Part shown: one piece after another, positions 60,731 to 64,000 of the stretch
Layout: each line of letters starts with the position of its first letter
How positions within the stretch are numbered: the stretch's first letter is position 1
Origin: Euglena gracilis
Taxonomy: Eukaryota > Euglenida > Euglenophyceae > Euglenales
Assembly (NCBI GenBank): GCA_039621445.1
Contig: CP154954.1
Coordinates: forward strand, 42,153,572 to 42,217,571
Length of the DNA stretch: 64,000 nucleotides
Reading direction: 5' to 3'
Notes under the pieces: model-generated
The model's input: only the letters and a program-made list of their open reading frames with translations
What the model was told of the DNA's origin: nothing
Database searches by the model: none
Program-made: the position numbers and the translations under genes

Positions 60731-62736
60731 GGACTTGCATGCATTGATGCATGCGTGCATATATGTATGTATGCATGCATGATGCACACATCATTCATGC
60801 ATACCAGGGCGTTGCTTACCTCCCCCCCCTTGTCCAACGACTGGCCTTGTCCCCCGGTCAGTAGCGATCTTTTTCCAGGTAATCTTTTTTTCAGACGTTC
60901 GCGTTCTTTTTCTTACAACTTTCATGGCAGATTTTGTACCGAGTTAGCCAGCACATACGGGAGCCTATGTGTTGGTGCCTTGTTGATTGCCGCACGTTTC
61001 TCCCTTTTTTTCATCATGAATCTGAGAGTTGTGGCCATGTCAGGCAAAGGAAACTTTTTTTCTTCACCTTGGGGCAAAGCAGGAGGAAAAAATTTTGACC
61101 CGGTCTTGTCTAACGGCCACCCCCCCGGTCAGTAGCGAAAATAGCGACCCCCCCCCCCCACGGTCAGTAGCCATGTTCAGCGGTCGTTGGACAAGGGGGG
61201 GGGGGGTAAGAAAAATTTGATCCCCCCAGGGGGGACCCTGCCAGCCAAGCCTTTTTCCAGCTGGCAGCCCTTTTCCAGCCCCGGACCCCCTCCCCCCATC
61301 AACGAGATTGATTTATTTCCGGCCGCCCGAAGGGTGGCTAGACGGCAACAGATTTTTCACTTCCAGGAGGTACAGAAATGGGCCAAAAATGGGCCAAAAA
61401 TGGCTTAGAAAAGGGTTGGCAAGGGCAAGGAAATCGTTGTTTTTTTTTAATTGGCAGTTTTTTGGACATTTTTGTGACTTCATTTTTTTGAACCCGGTTC
61501 GACCCCAAGTCGGGCCCAGCTCCAGCCTGGGACACCTATGGGGCGGGGAGGGAGGGGGTCAGCCAGCAGCCTTTTTCCAGCCAGCTCACGTTTTCCAGCC
61601 CCTGAGCTGGACCCCCCGGGAGTCCTAAGCAACTCCCTGATGCATACATACAGACATGCATTCATACATACAGAAAGAGAAATGGACAGACAGACAGACG
61701 GACGGACGGACGGACAGATGGACATACACAGGGATAAAAGTGAATTTATTCACCTTATCTATTCTCCTCTGAGTTGCATGTCAAACAAAACAAACACATG
61801 AAAGCTTTGCTTTTGCAGTTTGATTTTTTTCTTCTGCTTTTTTAAAAAAGGAGGAACCAATTGTTGTTTTTTTTGCCCCGGTTTGGCCCTGCGGGGTCCT
61901 GGAACGGCGCCGGATCTGGGCAAACTCGGTCGACTGGGGGAGATTCGGCACTTAATTAGAAGGATAGGGCTAGGGTTGGGATTGGCGCGCCGAAAATTGG
62001 CACTTTTGAGGGACCCAGTTGGGCCGGACAGTGGGTTCCGTTTTGGGAAGATCCTGAATCGCCCGTTTTTCCCAAAAATGCCCGAATTCGACCCAAATTC
62101 CCCCAAAATTCGCCCGCTGTGCAGCCGAACTCCTCCCTGAATTCCGAAACGAGGGGGCCTCCGGGAATCCGGCCGCGACCCTAACCCCATCCCTAAAAAT
62201 AGCCCGACTTTCGCCTGAGGGTCGGACGGGGGGATGCTACATGGACCACTCCCCTGGAGCTACTATTTGGCCCGCGGGCCAAGTTGTAGCTTGCTGCGAT
62301 TTCTTCCATCAACTTTTTGCAGCTGTCTTCATTTTTGGCTGCCGAGAGCTTTCGCCCCTCCTCGTCCCCATGGGGGTGGGGACCCGCTCTCGGCTTCCAA
62401 AAAGTCTATGCGGCCGAGCGAGAGGCCCCGGTGCCCGGCCTCCCCGAAGCCCGGACCACATCCTGGGCCGCAACCTTGATGCCTCCCGGGGACCCCCTCC
62501 CCCCGGCCCTCCCCGGGGTGGGGCCCTCCGCCCTGGCCCCGGCGGACGACGTCGCCAGCCACGCCTTCACGTTCGAGGACGGCCCGCCGCTGCCAGCCCG
62601 CCCCTCGCCCAGCGCCGCCGCCACCAGCCACTTCGTCCGCTCCGCCCGCGGCCTCCCGCCCTGCCTCGTGCCTGGGGGGGCCCCGGCCGACGTCCCCGAC
62701 ACGGGGGGGGGGGCGGGGGGAGGGGGCAGCTGTTGA
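43421..62736 (+). CDS. Receptor-type class III nucleotidyl cyclase gene (gene B, span)
   Basis: A plus-strand series of about 25 exons ends in an unmistakable class III cyclase fold: SVVFADIHGFTSTCHRLTAQ (58.2 kb), RVKLVGDCYMAVAGLPG (58.7 kb), LRYGIATGRVTAG (60.0 kb) and ILDVWGKVVTFANQMERL (60.5 kb). Upstream are two membrane segments (44.2 and 57.3 kb) enclosing about 12 kb of exons with sensor-like repeated motifs and N-x-S/T sites, so the protein should span the membrane with a large outer domain and an inner cyclase that makes cAMP or cGMP. Phases agree across seven of the introns examined. The first exon and the true end are not certain; exons at 39.5-41 kb and 63.6-63.8 kb may belong too. 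The closing cyclase helix lacks the catalytic Asn and Arg, resembling a C1 half. Confidence 0.75.
44171..44242 (+). CDS. Gene B exon, first membrane helix
   Basis: Acceptor 'ctctcttgccag'. Peptide RVRLPLTVVVAAIITGLATA then FLWRF: a positively flanked 20-residue helix. The donor is ambiguous (GTTCTC near 44,242 or a later GT). Phase does not join directly to the previous exon, so a short exon may be missing. Confidence 0.6.
44354..44509 (+). CDS. Gene B exon, coiled coil
   Basis: Acceptor 'gagggggcag', donor GTGTTT after CTGTGGCTGG. Peptide MRAIEQEIQTLQREMNIVRD, AVESIGVRLNEDSHSWKILF, ATTKLWL. Heptad spacing of I/L/M/V residues in the first 35 residues indicates a coiled coil just after the membrane helix, a common dimerisation element of receptor cyclases. 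The ATG could in principle be a start. Confidence 0.65.
44930..45560. other. AT-rich intron with GTATCACC short repeats
   Basis: 'attaattattgg' type AT sequence and, at 45.41-45.52 kb, four 'tgtatcaccaa' units. No exon. Confidence 0.5.
45837..46113 (+). CDS. Gene B exon, ectodomain helix (EEEWRQLVRQDLTLGVQDTV)
   Basis: Acceptor 'ccccaaagtgtag', donor GTTCGA. Reads ECAQNGPVPAFRAFAAQTPL, GPSANATANRFLDGVGMAQQ, VVRGQLEEEWRQLVRQDLTL, GVQDTVAQATNEGQPPRL. Contains an N-A-T sequon. A long helix with 'DLTLG' near its end; 'DITLG' recurs in the next exon. Ends in phase 1, joining the next exon exactly. Confidence 0.75.
46425..46657 (+). CDS. Gene B exon, ectodomain module (ARDITLGRWADARRTAI)
   Basis: Acceptor 'gatgcccaacacag', donor GTAAAC. 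Reads GGNWLAALNASAAPLVDALN, QQSAARDITLGRWADARRTA, ITVLTAHNVSGPP. Two N-glycosylation sequons (NAS, NVS). Phase 1 in, phase 0 out, both matching neighbours. The helix-strand pattern resembles the front of a Cache-type sensor domain, by inference only. Confidence 0.75.
46867..47075 (+). CDS. Gene B exon, sensor-like module with LPDGTALVYAL motif
   Basis: Acceptor 'gcggcgctgctgccag'. Reads CADATAWPCGLARHRLALLR, GALEASTGSASTTDPALTAP, QGYVAAWGRLPDGTALVYAL, SAAAVQAKQG. The strand-LP-strand ending (AAWGRLPDGTALVYALS) recurs in three later exons. Phase 0 in, 2 out; both neighbours agree. Confidence 0.75.
47632..47694. repeat. TGTGTCCAATGACC hairpin
   Basis: 'ccctgtgtccaatgacc' faces 'ggtcgttggacacagggg', and a third arm 'agtcattggacat' follows. 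Similar in style to the element at 60.82-61.21 kb. Confidence 0.55.
48146..48248 (+). CDS. Gene B exon, ectodomain helix
   Basis: Acceptor 'cccctgagcccag', donor GTCACG after CTCCAG. Reads FAEQQTTATAAGFAALNGTL then RVLLTRLDANGTLQ, with two N-x-T sites. First base completes a Gly codon begun in the 46867-47075 exon; phase 0 out. Confidence 0.7.
48441..48555 (+). CDS. Possible gene B exon
   Basis: Frame GGQWLCLDKHRTPLRPQLPP, WVPAVGGLPCLFGTDDQS with a good donor GTAACC. The acceptor ('gaaatgtgag') is weak. Two Cys. Composition less GC-rich than neighbouring exons. Confidence 0.4.
48813..48927 (+). CDS. Gene B exon, ectodomain helix (RALNETAQQWGVDPCGADEV)
   Basis: Acceptor 'cactcaccggtcag'. Reads ARRRPPLTRALNETAQQWGV, DPCGADEVLARRPRRG, with an N-E-T sequon. 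All third positions G/C. The neighbouring phases do not both match, so an intermediate exon may be missing. Confidence 0.65.
48978..49162 (+). CDS. Gene B exon, sensor-like module with VPSLGLGLVVY motif
   Basis: Reads GVGRDWARRRSVAYGPVPSL, GLGLVVYRNASAGRAAVTAA, LAGTFEQLNQDPTREEKLFL. The 'AYGPVPSLGLGLVVY' strand pair followed by a long helix is the pattern of the end of a Cache-type domain (strand, turn, strand, exit helix). Donor GTGGAA; ends in phase 0 and joins the 50103 exon. The acceptor may be at 49,038 instead. Confidence 0.7.
49265..49412. mobile_element. CCCCGGGCAATTG inverted-repeat element
   Basis: Left 'cccccgggcaattgacgcccc', right 'caacaattgcccgggggg'. Interior repeats 'aaattgtcacccc'. 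A short C-run TIR element. Confidence 0.7.
49436..49770. repeat. CTCAAATCCAGCCAGCAGCCC repeat, copy 2
   Basis: Matches 34705-35035 over its whole length. Further 'ccagctcaaatccagctagcagcc' at 49,785 shows a partial third copy. Confidence 0.75.
50103..50313 (+). CDS. Gene B exon (NDAAPVQLSQGWMCPLPDPS)
   Basis: Acceptor 'gtgctcaaagcag', donor GTATTG after ACCAAAG. Reads NDAAPVQLSQGWMCPLPDPS, QRRLFSVANSLQGIDSLIPF, HPIPVEDTTFMLPLAICQGL, DRAFLFLPTK. Phase 0 in (fits the 49162 end), 1 out (fits the next exon). Strand-rich. Codon use a little less GC-rich than other exons. Confidence 0.6.
50387..50505 (+). CDS. Gene B exon (DTVAVVVGVRGRMRWRPTEW)
   Basis: Acceptor 'tgcctgtccgag'. In the frame demanded by the preceding exon's phase it reads DTVAVVVGVRGRMRWRPTEW, LGSQPGLEAGAFPLATQNG. 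A strong beta strand starts it. Another frame (SSVCVDECDGDPPNGSAPNR) is also open, so the phase match decides. Confidence 0.55.
50985..51190 (+). repeat. Duplicated IVWVQTT segment, copy 1
   Basis: About 200 bp homologous to 53860-54080. One frame has GIVWVQTTAVPTTPAERHLR. Differences from the second copy fall mostly at third codon positions in that stretch, suggesting ancestral coding sequence; upstream the frame is broken by a stop and shift. Lies in an intron of gene B. Confidence 0.6.
51243..51412. repeat. GAGTGTGGGGTGACAGTGGGG minisatellite
   Basis: Seven or so units of 'ggggagtgtggggtgacagtgggg', period 14-42 bp in mixed order. Confidence 0.8.
51589..51718 (+). CDS. Gene B exon, sensor-like module (YGVLYTAGHDRLPALGLCFA)
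   Basis: Acceptor 'accctctgcccag', donor GTGGGG. Reads PGLSVALQIALMPEEGLVTG, SDRYGVLYTAGHDRLPALGL, CFA. The strand-RLP-LGL ending matches the other sensor-like exons. Confidence 0.7.
51932..52065 (+). CDS. Gene B exon, ectodomain helix (LVLTYIERQNNLTNTSQEI)
   Basis: Acceptor 'gttgggaagttgcag'. Reads AGGRPAAISEEDTQAEGLRL, VLTYIERQNNLTNTSQEIL, with overlapping N-glycosylation sites (NLT, NTS). Donor uncertain (GTGCAA at 52,066 or earlier). Confidence 0.65.
52200..53430. other. AT-rich intron, no gene
   Basis: Long AT-rich interval without GC-rich exon islands or recognised repeats, apart from T-runs. Nothing supported. Confidence 0.45.
53437..53601 (+). CDS. Gene B exon, ectodomain (RQADIDGPEDFRYLTSLRFS)
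   Basis: Acceptor 'cccacgtcggcag', donor GTGCCG. Reads HGVAGPPATWVPVTPPFLGG, NGVPRMAKAVAGVRQADIDG, PEDFRYLTSLRFSS. Polar, probably surface-exposed. Only this frame has G/C third positions. Confidence 0.65.
53860..54082 (+). repeat. Duplicated IVWVQTT segment, copy 2
   Basis: Homologue of 50985-51190 in the same orientation, with a longer intact frame: MLFQLEREHIPYRCGCFYSK then RIVWVQTTVVPTTPAEYHMR. Flanked on the right by AT-rich 'ataatccttta' repeats. Probably a transposon-coded fragment. Confidence 0.6.
54390..54559 (+). CDS. Gene B exon, sensor-like module (PVLVISAYTYLPALQAALEL)
   Basis: Acceptor 'cccactgggcag', donor GTCGCC after CTGAAG. Reads GEGLDAAAPILRALQGESGV, TLGDDYRPVLVISAYTYLPA, LQAALELK. 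This shows 'strand-AYxYLP-helix' like the other modules, and a 'VTLG' like the 'DLTLG/DITLG' of earlier exons. Phase 0 out. Confidence 0.75.
55391..55834 (+). CDS. 147-residue ORF inside a gene B intron
   Basis: ATG-initiated, uninterrupted frame: MWTSEEKPRSTSLGRLRGLE, then FRGWKLAPRLYCEVEGDIAT, VETMEALAQCAKELVCRVVC, HCYRCLGDRRGKTQ. Seven Cys. Codon use is more AT-rich than the exons of gene B. Just upstream is a repeat ending in 'gcgccagcgcttgtgctagg'. May be an intron-nested gene or a mobile-element ORF; no family recognised. Confidence 0.4.
   Translation: MWTSEEKPRSTSLGRLRGLECGERVIDVFRVSAGVSGEGTGYSPQPANGEGLWEPGLEDVLKDVFPGFRGWKLAPRLYCEVEGDIATEWDVETMEALAQCAKELVCRVVCFKLSHAPPDFHGEMKLLGKADRIHCYRCLGDRRGKTQ
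56425..56640. repeat. TTGGCCAAGTCCACTTTACCCC tandem array, 30 bp x about 7
   Basis: Units 'ttggccaagtccactttaccccaaatggac', with one-base variants, period 30 bp. The frame PQMDLAKSTL repeats as a consequence. Sits in the intron before the last ectodomain exon. Confidence 0.85.
56854..57075 (+). CDS. Gene B exon(s), end of ectodomain
   Basis: Acceptor 'attgaaggcacag'. Reads VTLQEEAKHCLVTWRERSQA, TPVLVVTLPKEMLQQG. A GTGCCT donor at 56,959 and 'ccaaaccag' acceptor at 56,986 would excise only 28 bases and continue in phase as RPRRSPPPCVGDASEAEQPS, ITVASRPGWGAPP. Without the mini-intron the first frame continues but looks less natural. The 'VLVVTLPKEML' strand fits the last strand of a sensor domain before the membrane. 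Confidence 0.5.
57233..57400 (+). CDS. Gene B exon, second membrane helix and signalling helix
   Basis: Possible acceptor 'cgtgagacag' (57,232). Reads GRLALLCVEAAACCLVALAF, IIKAIVAWIEKVWAEGQRTV, RDQRRGRP: a 25-residue membrane helix running straight into a charged amphipathic helix, as in receptor cyclases where it transmits the signal to the catalytic domain. Donor lies before the T-run, perhaps GTGCGG. Confidence 0.65.
57420..57685. repeat. T-run tract, about 260 bp
   Basis: Over 85% T with scattered C, G and A. Intronic. Gives long Phe-rich frames on + and Lys-rich frames on -, which are artefacts. Confidence 0.9.
57830..57911 (+). CDS. Gene B exon, pre-cyclase helix (QQLLTFLDRMYPASV)
   Basis: Reads ALWGAASRRQQLLTFLDRMY then PAS; resembles the 'LL..llP..va..L' helix that precedes class III cyclase domains. 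Donor GTTGGC. Left border not resolved; an acceptor 'ccgccggcag' exists at 57,871. Confidence 0.5.
58006..58099 (+). CDS. Gene B exon, linker before catalytic core
   Basis: Acceptor 'acctgtgtttgcag', donor GTGACC. Reads EEDDQRMKCAKNVLQQTGST then APHNSVAHTAP. A charged helix then flexible linker, between the pre-cyclase helix and the catalytic exon. Confidence 0.55.
58167..58260 (+). CDS. Gene B exon, cyclase core 1 (FADIHGFTS)
   Basis: Acceptor 'gtggtatgatcag'. Reads FMVAVPHASVVFADIHGFTS then TCHRLTAQQLM. This is the first strand-loop-helix of class III cyclases: the Asp in FADI binds the catalytic metal ions and GFTS forms the phosphate loop. Alignment to the next exon predicts the exon ends at ATG (58260), with donor GCCGGG, a GC-type donor; the alternative GT donor at 58,276 would insert five residues (AGAAP) in a normally fixed spacing. 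Confidence 0.85.
58337..58396. repeat. (TG)n microsatellite
   Basis: Uninterrupted TG dinucleotides, about 29 copies, 75 bases after the first catalytic exon. Confidence 0.97.
58605..58769 (+). CDS. Gene B exon, cyclase core 2 (VKLVGDCYMAVAGLPG)
   Basis: Acceptor 'agatcccgaggcag', donor GTCTTC after GCCCAG. Exactly 55 codons, phase 0 both ends. Reads TFLGYTFSVMDVVASRAGMC, RVKLVGDCYMAVAGLPGSAD, TPCRSAVFFATWCAQ. GDC carries the second metal-binding Asp of class III cyclases, and the 'KLVGDCYMAVAGLP' string is diagnostic of the family. Confidence 0.92.
59571..59730 (+). CDS. Gene B exon, insertion within the cyclase domain
   Basis: Acceptor 'cattgcggcacag', donor GTACGT. Reads GGSGRYTHPLQNQATMDGLA, ALACNKGPWPDPWRTDSTTT, SEIGAGLYGFAYV. 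Phase 0 in and 1 out agree with both neighbours. It lies where known cyclases have a short helix, so it represents a lineage-specific enlargement with a Pro/Trp-rich loop. Confidence 0.65.
59730..59890. repeat. GTGTGCGTGTGT-rich microsatellite
   Basis: Alternating purine-pyrimidine sequence, including a (GC)n/(GT)n core 'gtgcgcgcgcgcgtgtgtgtg', prone to Z-DNA; starts right after the exon donor. Confidence 0.85.
59955..60073 (+). CDS. Gene B exon, cyclase core 3 (LRYGIATGRVTAG)
   Basis: Acceptor 'cctccgccctcag', donor GTCCTC. Reads ALGEVKCRPWWNPQAMTLAG then HGTPCVLRYGIATGRVTAG, matching the 'lRiGIhtGrVvaGv' strand-loop of class III cyclases. Joins the preceding exon in phase (T|TG, Leu). Confidence 0.85.
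60434..60551 (+). CDS. Gene B exon, cyclase core 4 (LDVWGKVVTFANQMERL)
   Basis: Reads GHAGAAGILDVWGKVVTFAN then QMERLSQPGRVLLCSQTY; donor GTCTGT. Corresponds to 'fDvWGdaVNlASRmes.g.pGrI.vs..ty'. The positions for the transition-state Asn and Arg hold Thr and Gln, and the pattern DVWxxxVTxANxME is that of C1 domains of membrane adenylyl cyclases. No AG acceptor is visible immediately upstream; the left border is unresolved. Confidence 0.85.
60688..60735. repeat. (ACAG)n microsatellite
   Basis: About ten ACAG units. A second ACAG/ACGG run is at 61,685-61,720. Confidence 0.95.
60815..61210. mobile_element. CCCCTTGTCCAACGAC inverted-repeat element
   Basis: Left 'cttacctccccccccttgtccaacga', right 'tcgttggacaaggggggggggggtaag'. 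Contains several 'ccccggtcagtagcga' direct repeats near each end. Interior AT-rich, no ORF of note. Confidence 0.7.
62323..62736 (+). CDS. Gene B exon, post-cyclase region, possibly terminal
   Basis: Acceptor 'catcaactttttgcag'. One frame runs 138 codons to TGA: LSSFLAAESFRPSSSPWGWG, ALAPADDVASHAFTFEDGPP, LPARPSPSAAATSHFVRSAR, then a Gly-rich end. 'HAFTFEDGPP...TSHFVR' fits the 'F..r....kG.g...tyfl' strand that closes class III domains. It may end the protein here, or splice at an internal GT. Confidence 0.5.
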   Translation: MSSFLAAESFRPSSSPWGWGPALGFQKVYAAEREAPVPGLPEARTTSWAATLMPPGDPLPPALPGVGPSALAPADDVASHAFTFEDGPPLPARPSPSAAATSHFVRSARGLPPCLVPGGAPADVPDTGGGAGGGGSC

Positions 62737-62739
62737 TTG

Positions 62740-63550
62740 CAAAGGCAGTGGTGGAGCGCAGAGCTTGCGTTGCATGTCTGCCTGAACACTCACCTGCACC
62801 ACAGGCACAGTTTTCTTTCCGAGCTCTATAGCCCTGATGTTGTTGCCAGAAACGCGAGATAAAAATTCAAACTCAACCATCCAAAAGGAGAGGTCAAATC
62901 CTTTTCTGGAGTGCAAGGGAACTCACTGTGCCAGCAACACTGTTAGAGTGAAAATCAGATCATTTATTTCAAATCAGATCTAAAATCAGATCCAGAAATG
63001 AAAAATTCCTGGAATTATTATGAATTTTACCCGGTGATTATGGTTTTTACCTGGTGAGACTTATTTGAGCCGAGAATCTATGGATTTCGCATGACCTATT
63101 TGTTTTTGGGGGCTCATGCCAGCTTCCATCTCTTATTGGCCACACTAATCACGAACTGTACAGAGAGTTAATTTCATTCTTTGTATCAAGCAATTTCACT
63201 GAAATCAAACACCCGTGGATGGGTCGCGGTCGGGCTGTACAGGATTCCCCGAAACCCAATGGGTGGTCGGTGGAGGGGGTCCAACCCCCCCCCCACCCCT
63301 TCCGTATTTCTGGTGGGATTATTCGGCCAAAGTTTTCTTTACGCGACTGCCATGGTGGGTGGGGGTCGACCCCTCCCTGGGTGGGGTGCCAACCCCCCCA
63401 CCAGGCCTTCCCGTACAGCCCTGGGGTGGATGGATATGAAAATAATGTGTGTGTGTGTGTATGCGTGTGTGTGCACATGCGTGCGTGCGTGCATGTGTGG
63501 GTGGGTGGGTGGATGTGTAGGAGGGTGGGTGGGTTGGTGTTGAGATGTGG
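62740..63550. other. Stretch without assigned gene
   Basis: AT-rich with GATCAGATC-type short repeats (62,950-62,990) and a TGTGTG/GTGGGTGGG microsatellite (63,445-63,550). A C-run region 63,220-63,430 resembles other element bodies. No exon supported. Confidence 0.45.
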
Positions 63551-63562
63551 GGGTGTTGGCAG

Positions 63563-63652
63563 GATGGCAGTGATCTTTGCCCCCCCATGCCGCGTCGCCG
63601 GGCGCCTCGCCGGTGGAAGCGGATCGTTGGTTTGGCTGTCGGACGAACCCCG
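63563..63652 (+). CDS. Possible exon (VIFAPPCRVAGRLAGGSGSL)
   Basis: Acceptor 'gggtgttggcag', donor GTTGGC. Reads MAVIFAPPCRVAGRLAGGSG, SLVWLSDEP. Could be the start of a further gene B exon series or of another gene. Confidence 0.4.
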
Positions 63653-63684
63653 GTTGGCCACTCCCCCCCCCCCGCTTCTGTGAG

Positions 63685-63860
63685 GGCCGCCCCACCGACG
63701 GCGGAGCTGGGGCTCTCCCCCGTCGCATACGACGCTGCCGGTCCTCCGCCCCCGGACCCCACAACCTCTGCAGACCCCAGCTCCCCAGCCAGGCAGGGAC
63801 TGCTGTGCGGGCTGCCCCCCTCCCATGGAGCGCACTGCTGCGCGCTGTTTAGGCCAGAGT
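63685..63860 (+). CDS. Possible exon, Pro/Ser-rich (TAELGLSPVAYDAAGPPPPD)
   Basis: After 'gcttctgtgag' a frame reads AAPPTAELGLSPVAYDAAGP, PPPDPTTSADPSSPARQGLL, CGLPPSHGAHCCALF. G/C third positions. Follows the previous possible exon in the same strand; a disordered linker. End not resolved. Confidence 0.4.
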
Positions 63861-64000
63861 TCCGAGGTTCAGGGGCACAGGGCAAGAACCAGGGAGGCCC
63901 AGGAATGTGTCGAACGGGGGCCTTTTTTTGCATCAATTCCCAACTGCTCAACCTTTCATTGCGTTTTCGACAACGTTCAAATGGATATTTTCCCTCTGCA

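Noticed and set aside
1-64000. tRNA or rRNA genes
   Set aside because: I looked for tRNA-like TTCGAATC arms with a paired acceptor and for conserved rRNA strings and found none I could support; the GGTTCGATATAAGG string at 10.96 kb is a MITE end.

Overview
This window is nuclear DNA from a eukaryote, most likely a unicellular alga or other free-living protist with a bulky, transposon-filled genome. The evidence is short GC-rich coding exons (about 70-280 bp, G/C-rich third codon positions) bounded by GT...AG sites, separated by introns of hundreds to thousands of bases made of C-runs, G-runs, A/T tracts, minisatellites and dozens of small inverted-repeat elements. A TTAGGG/CCCTAA tract at 37,035-37,085 suggests a vertebrate-type telomere repeat. 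I cannot name the species. There is no bacterial-style operon, and I saw no tRNA, rRNA or CRISPR.

Left third (0.6-34.3 kb, minus strand): a train of minus-strand exons whose translations are mostly hydrophobic. They look like one (possibly two) multi-pass membrane protein gene(s) whose 3' end is at 638. I do not recognise the family. Intron phases agree for several neighbouring exon pairs. Its introns hold most of the mobile DNA: a hAT transposase element nested in a small TIR element, a 1.78-kb TIR element with a perfect 8-bp target duplication, several MITE copies, two long tandem arrays, a 24-bp repeat coding for an acidic Pro-Glu-Leu protein, a 600-bp polypurine tract, and decayed RNase H and reverse-transcriptase pieces.

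Middle (34.3-43 kb): dispersed repeats, a foldback hairpin cluster, a head-to-head telomeric repeat, AT microsatellites, and a few plus-strand exons (39.5, 40.3 and about 41 kb) of uncertain membership.

Right third (43.4-64 kb, plus strand): the main discovery. A large gene of about 25 or more exons encodes a receptor-type class III nucleotidyl cyclase. Its order is Cys-containing N-terminal exon, membrane segment, coiled coil, a long ectodomain-like region of repeated sensor-type (Cache-like, inferred) modules with N-glycosylation sites, a second membrane segment, a helical linker, then a cyclase domain split over at least five exons (58.2-60.55 kb). The domain keeps both metal aspartates but has Thr and Gln where a homodimeric cyclase needs Asn and Arg, i.e. 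it looks like the C1 half of a heterodimeric cyclase. A C2 partner should lie downstream or be another gene. Exon borders are read by eye and may be off by a few bases; several small exons must be missing because not all phases join.
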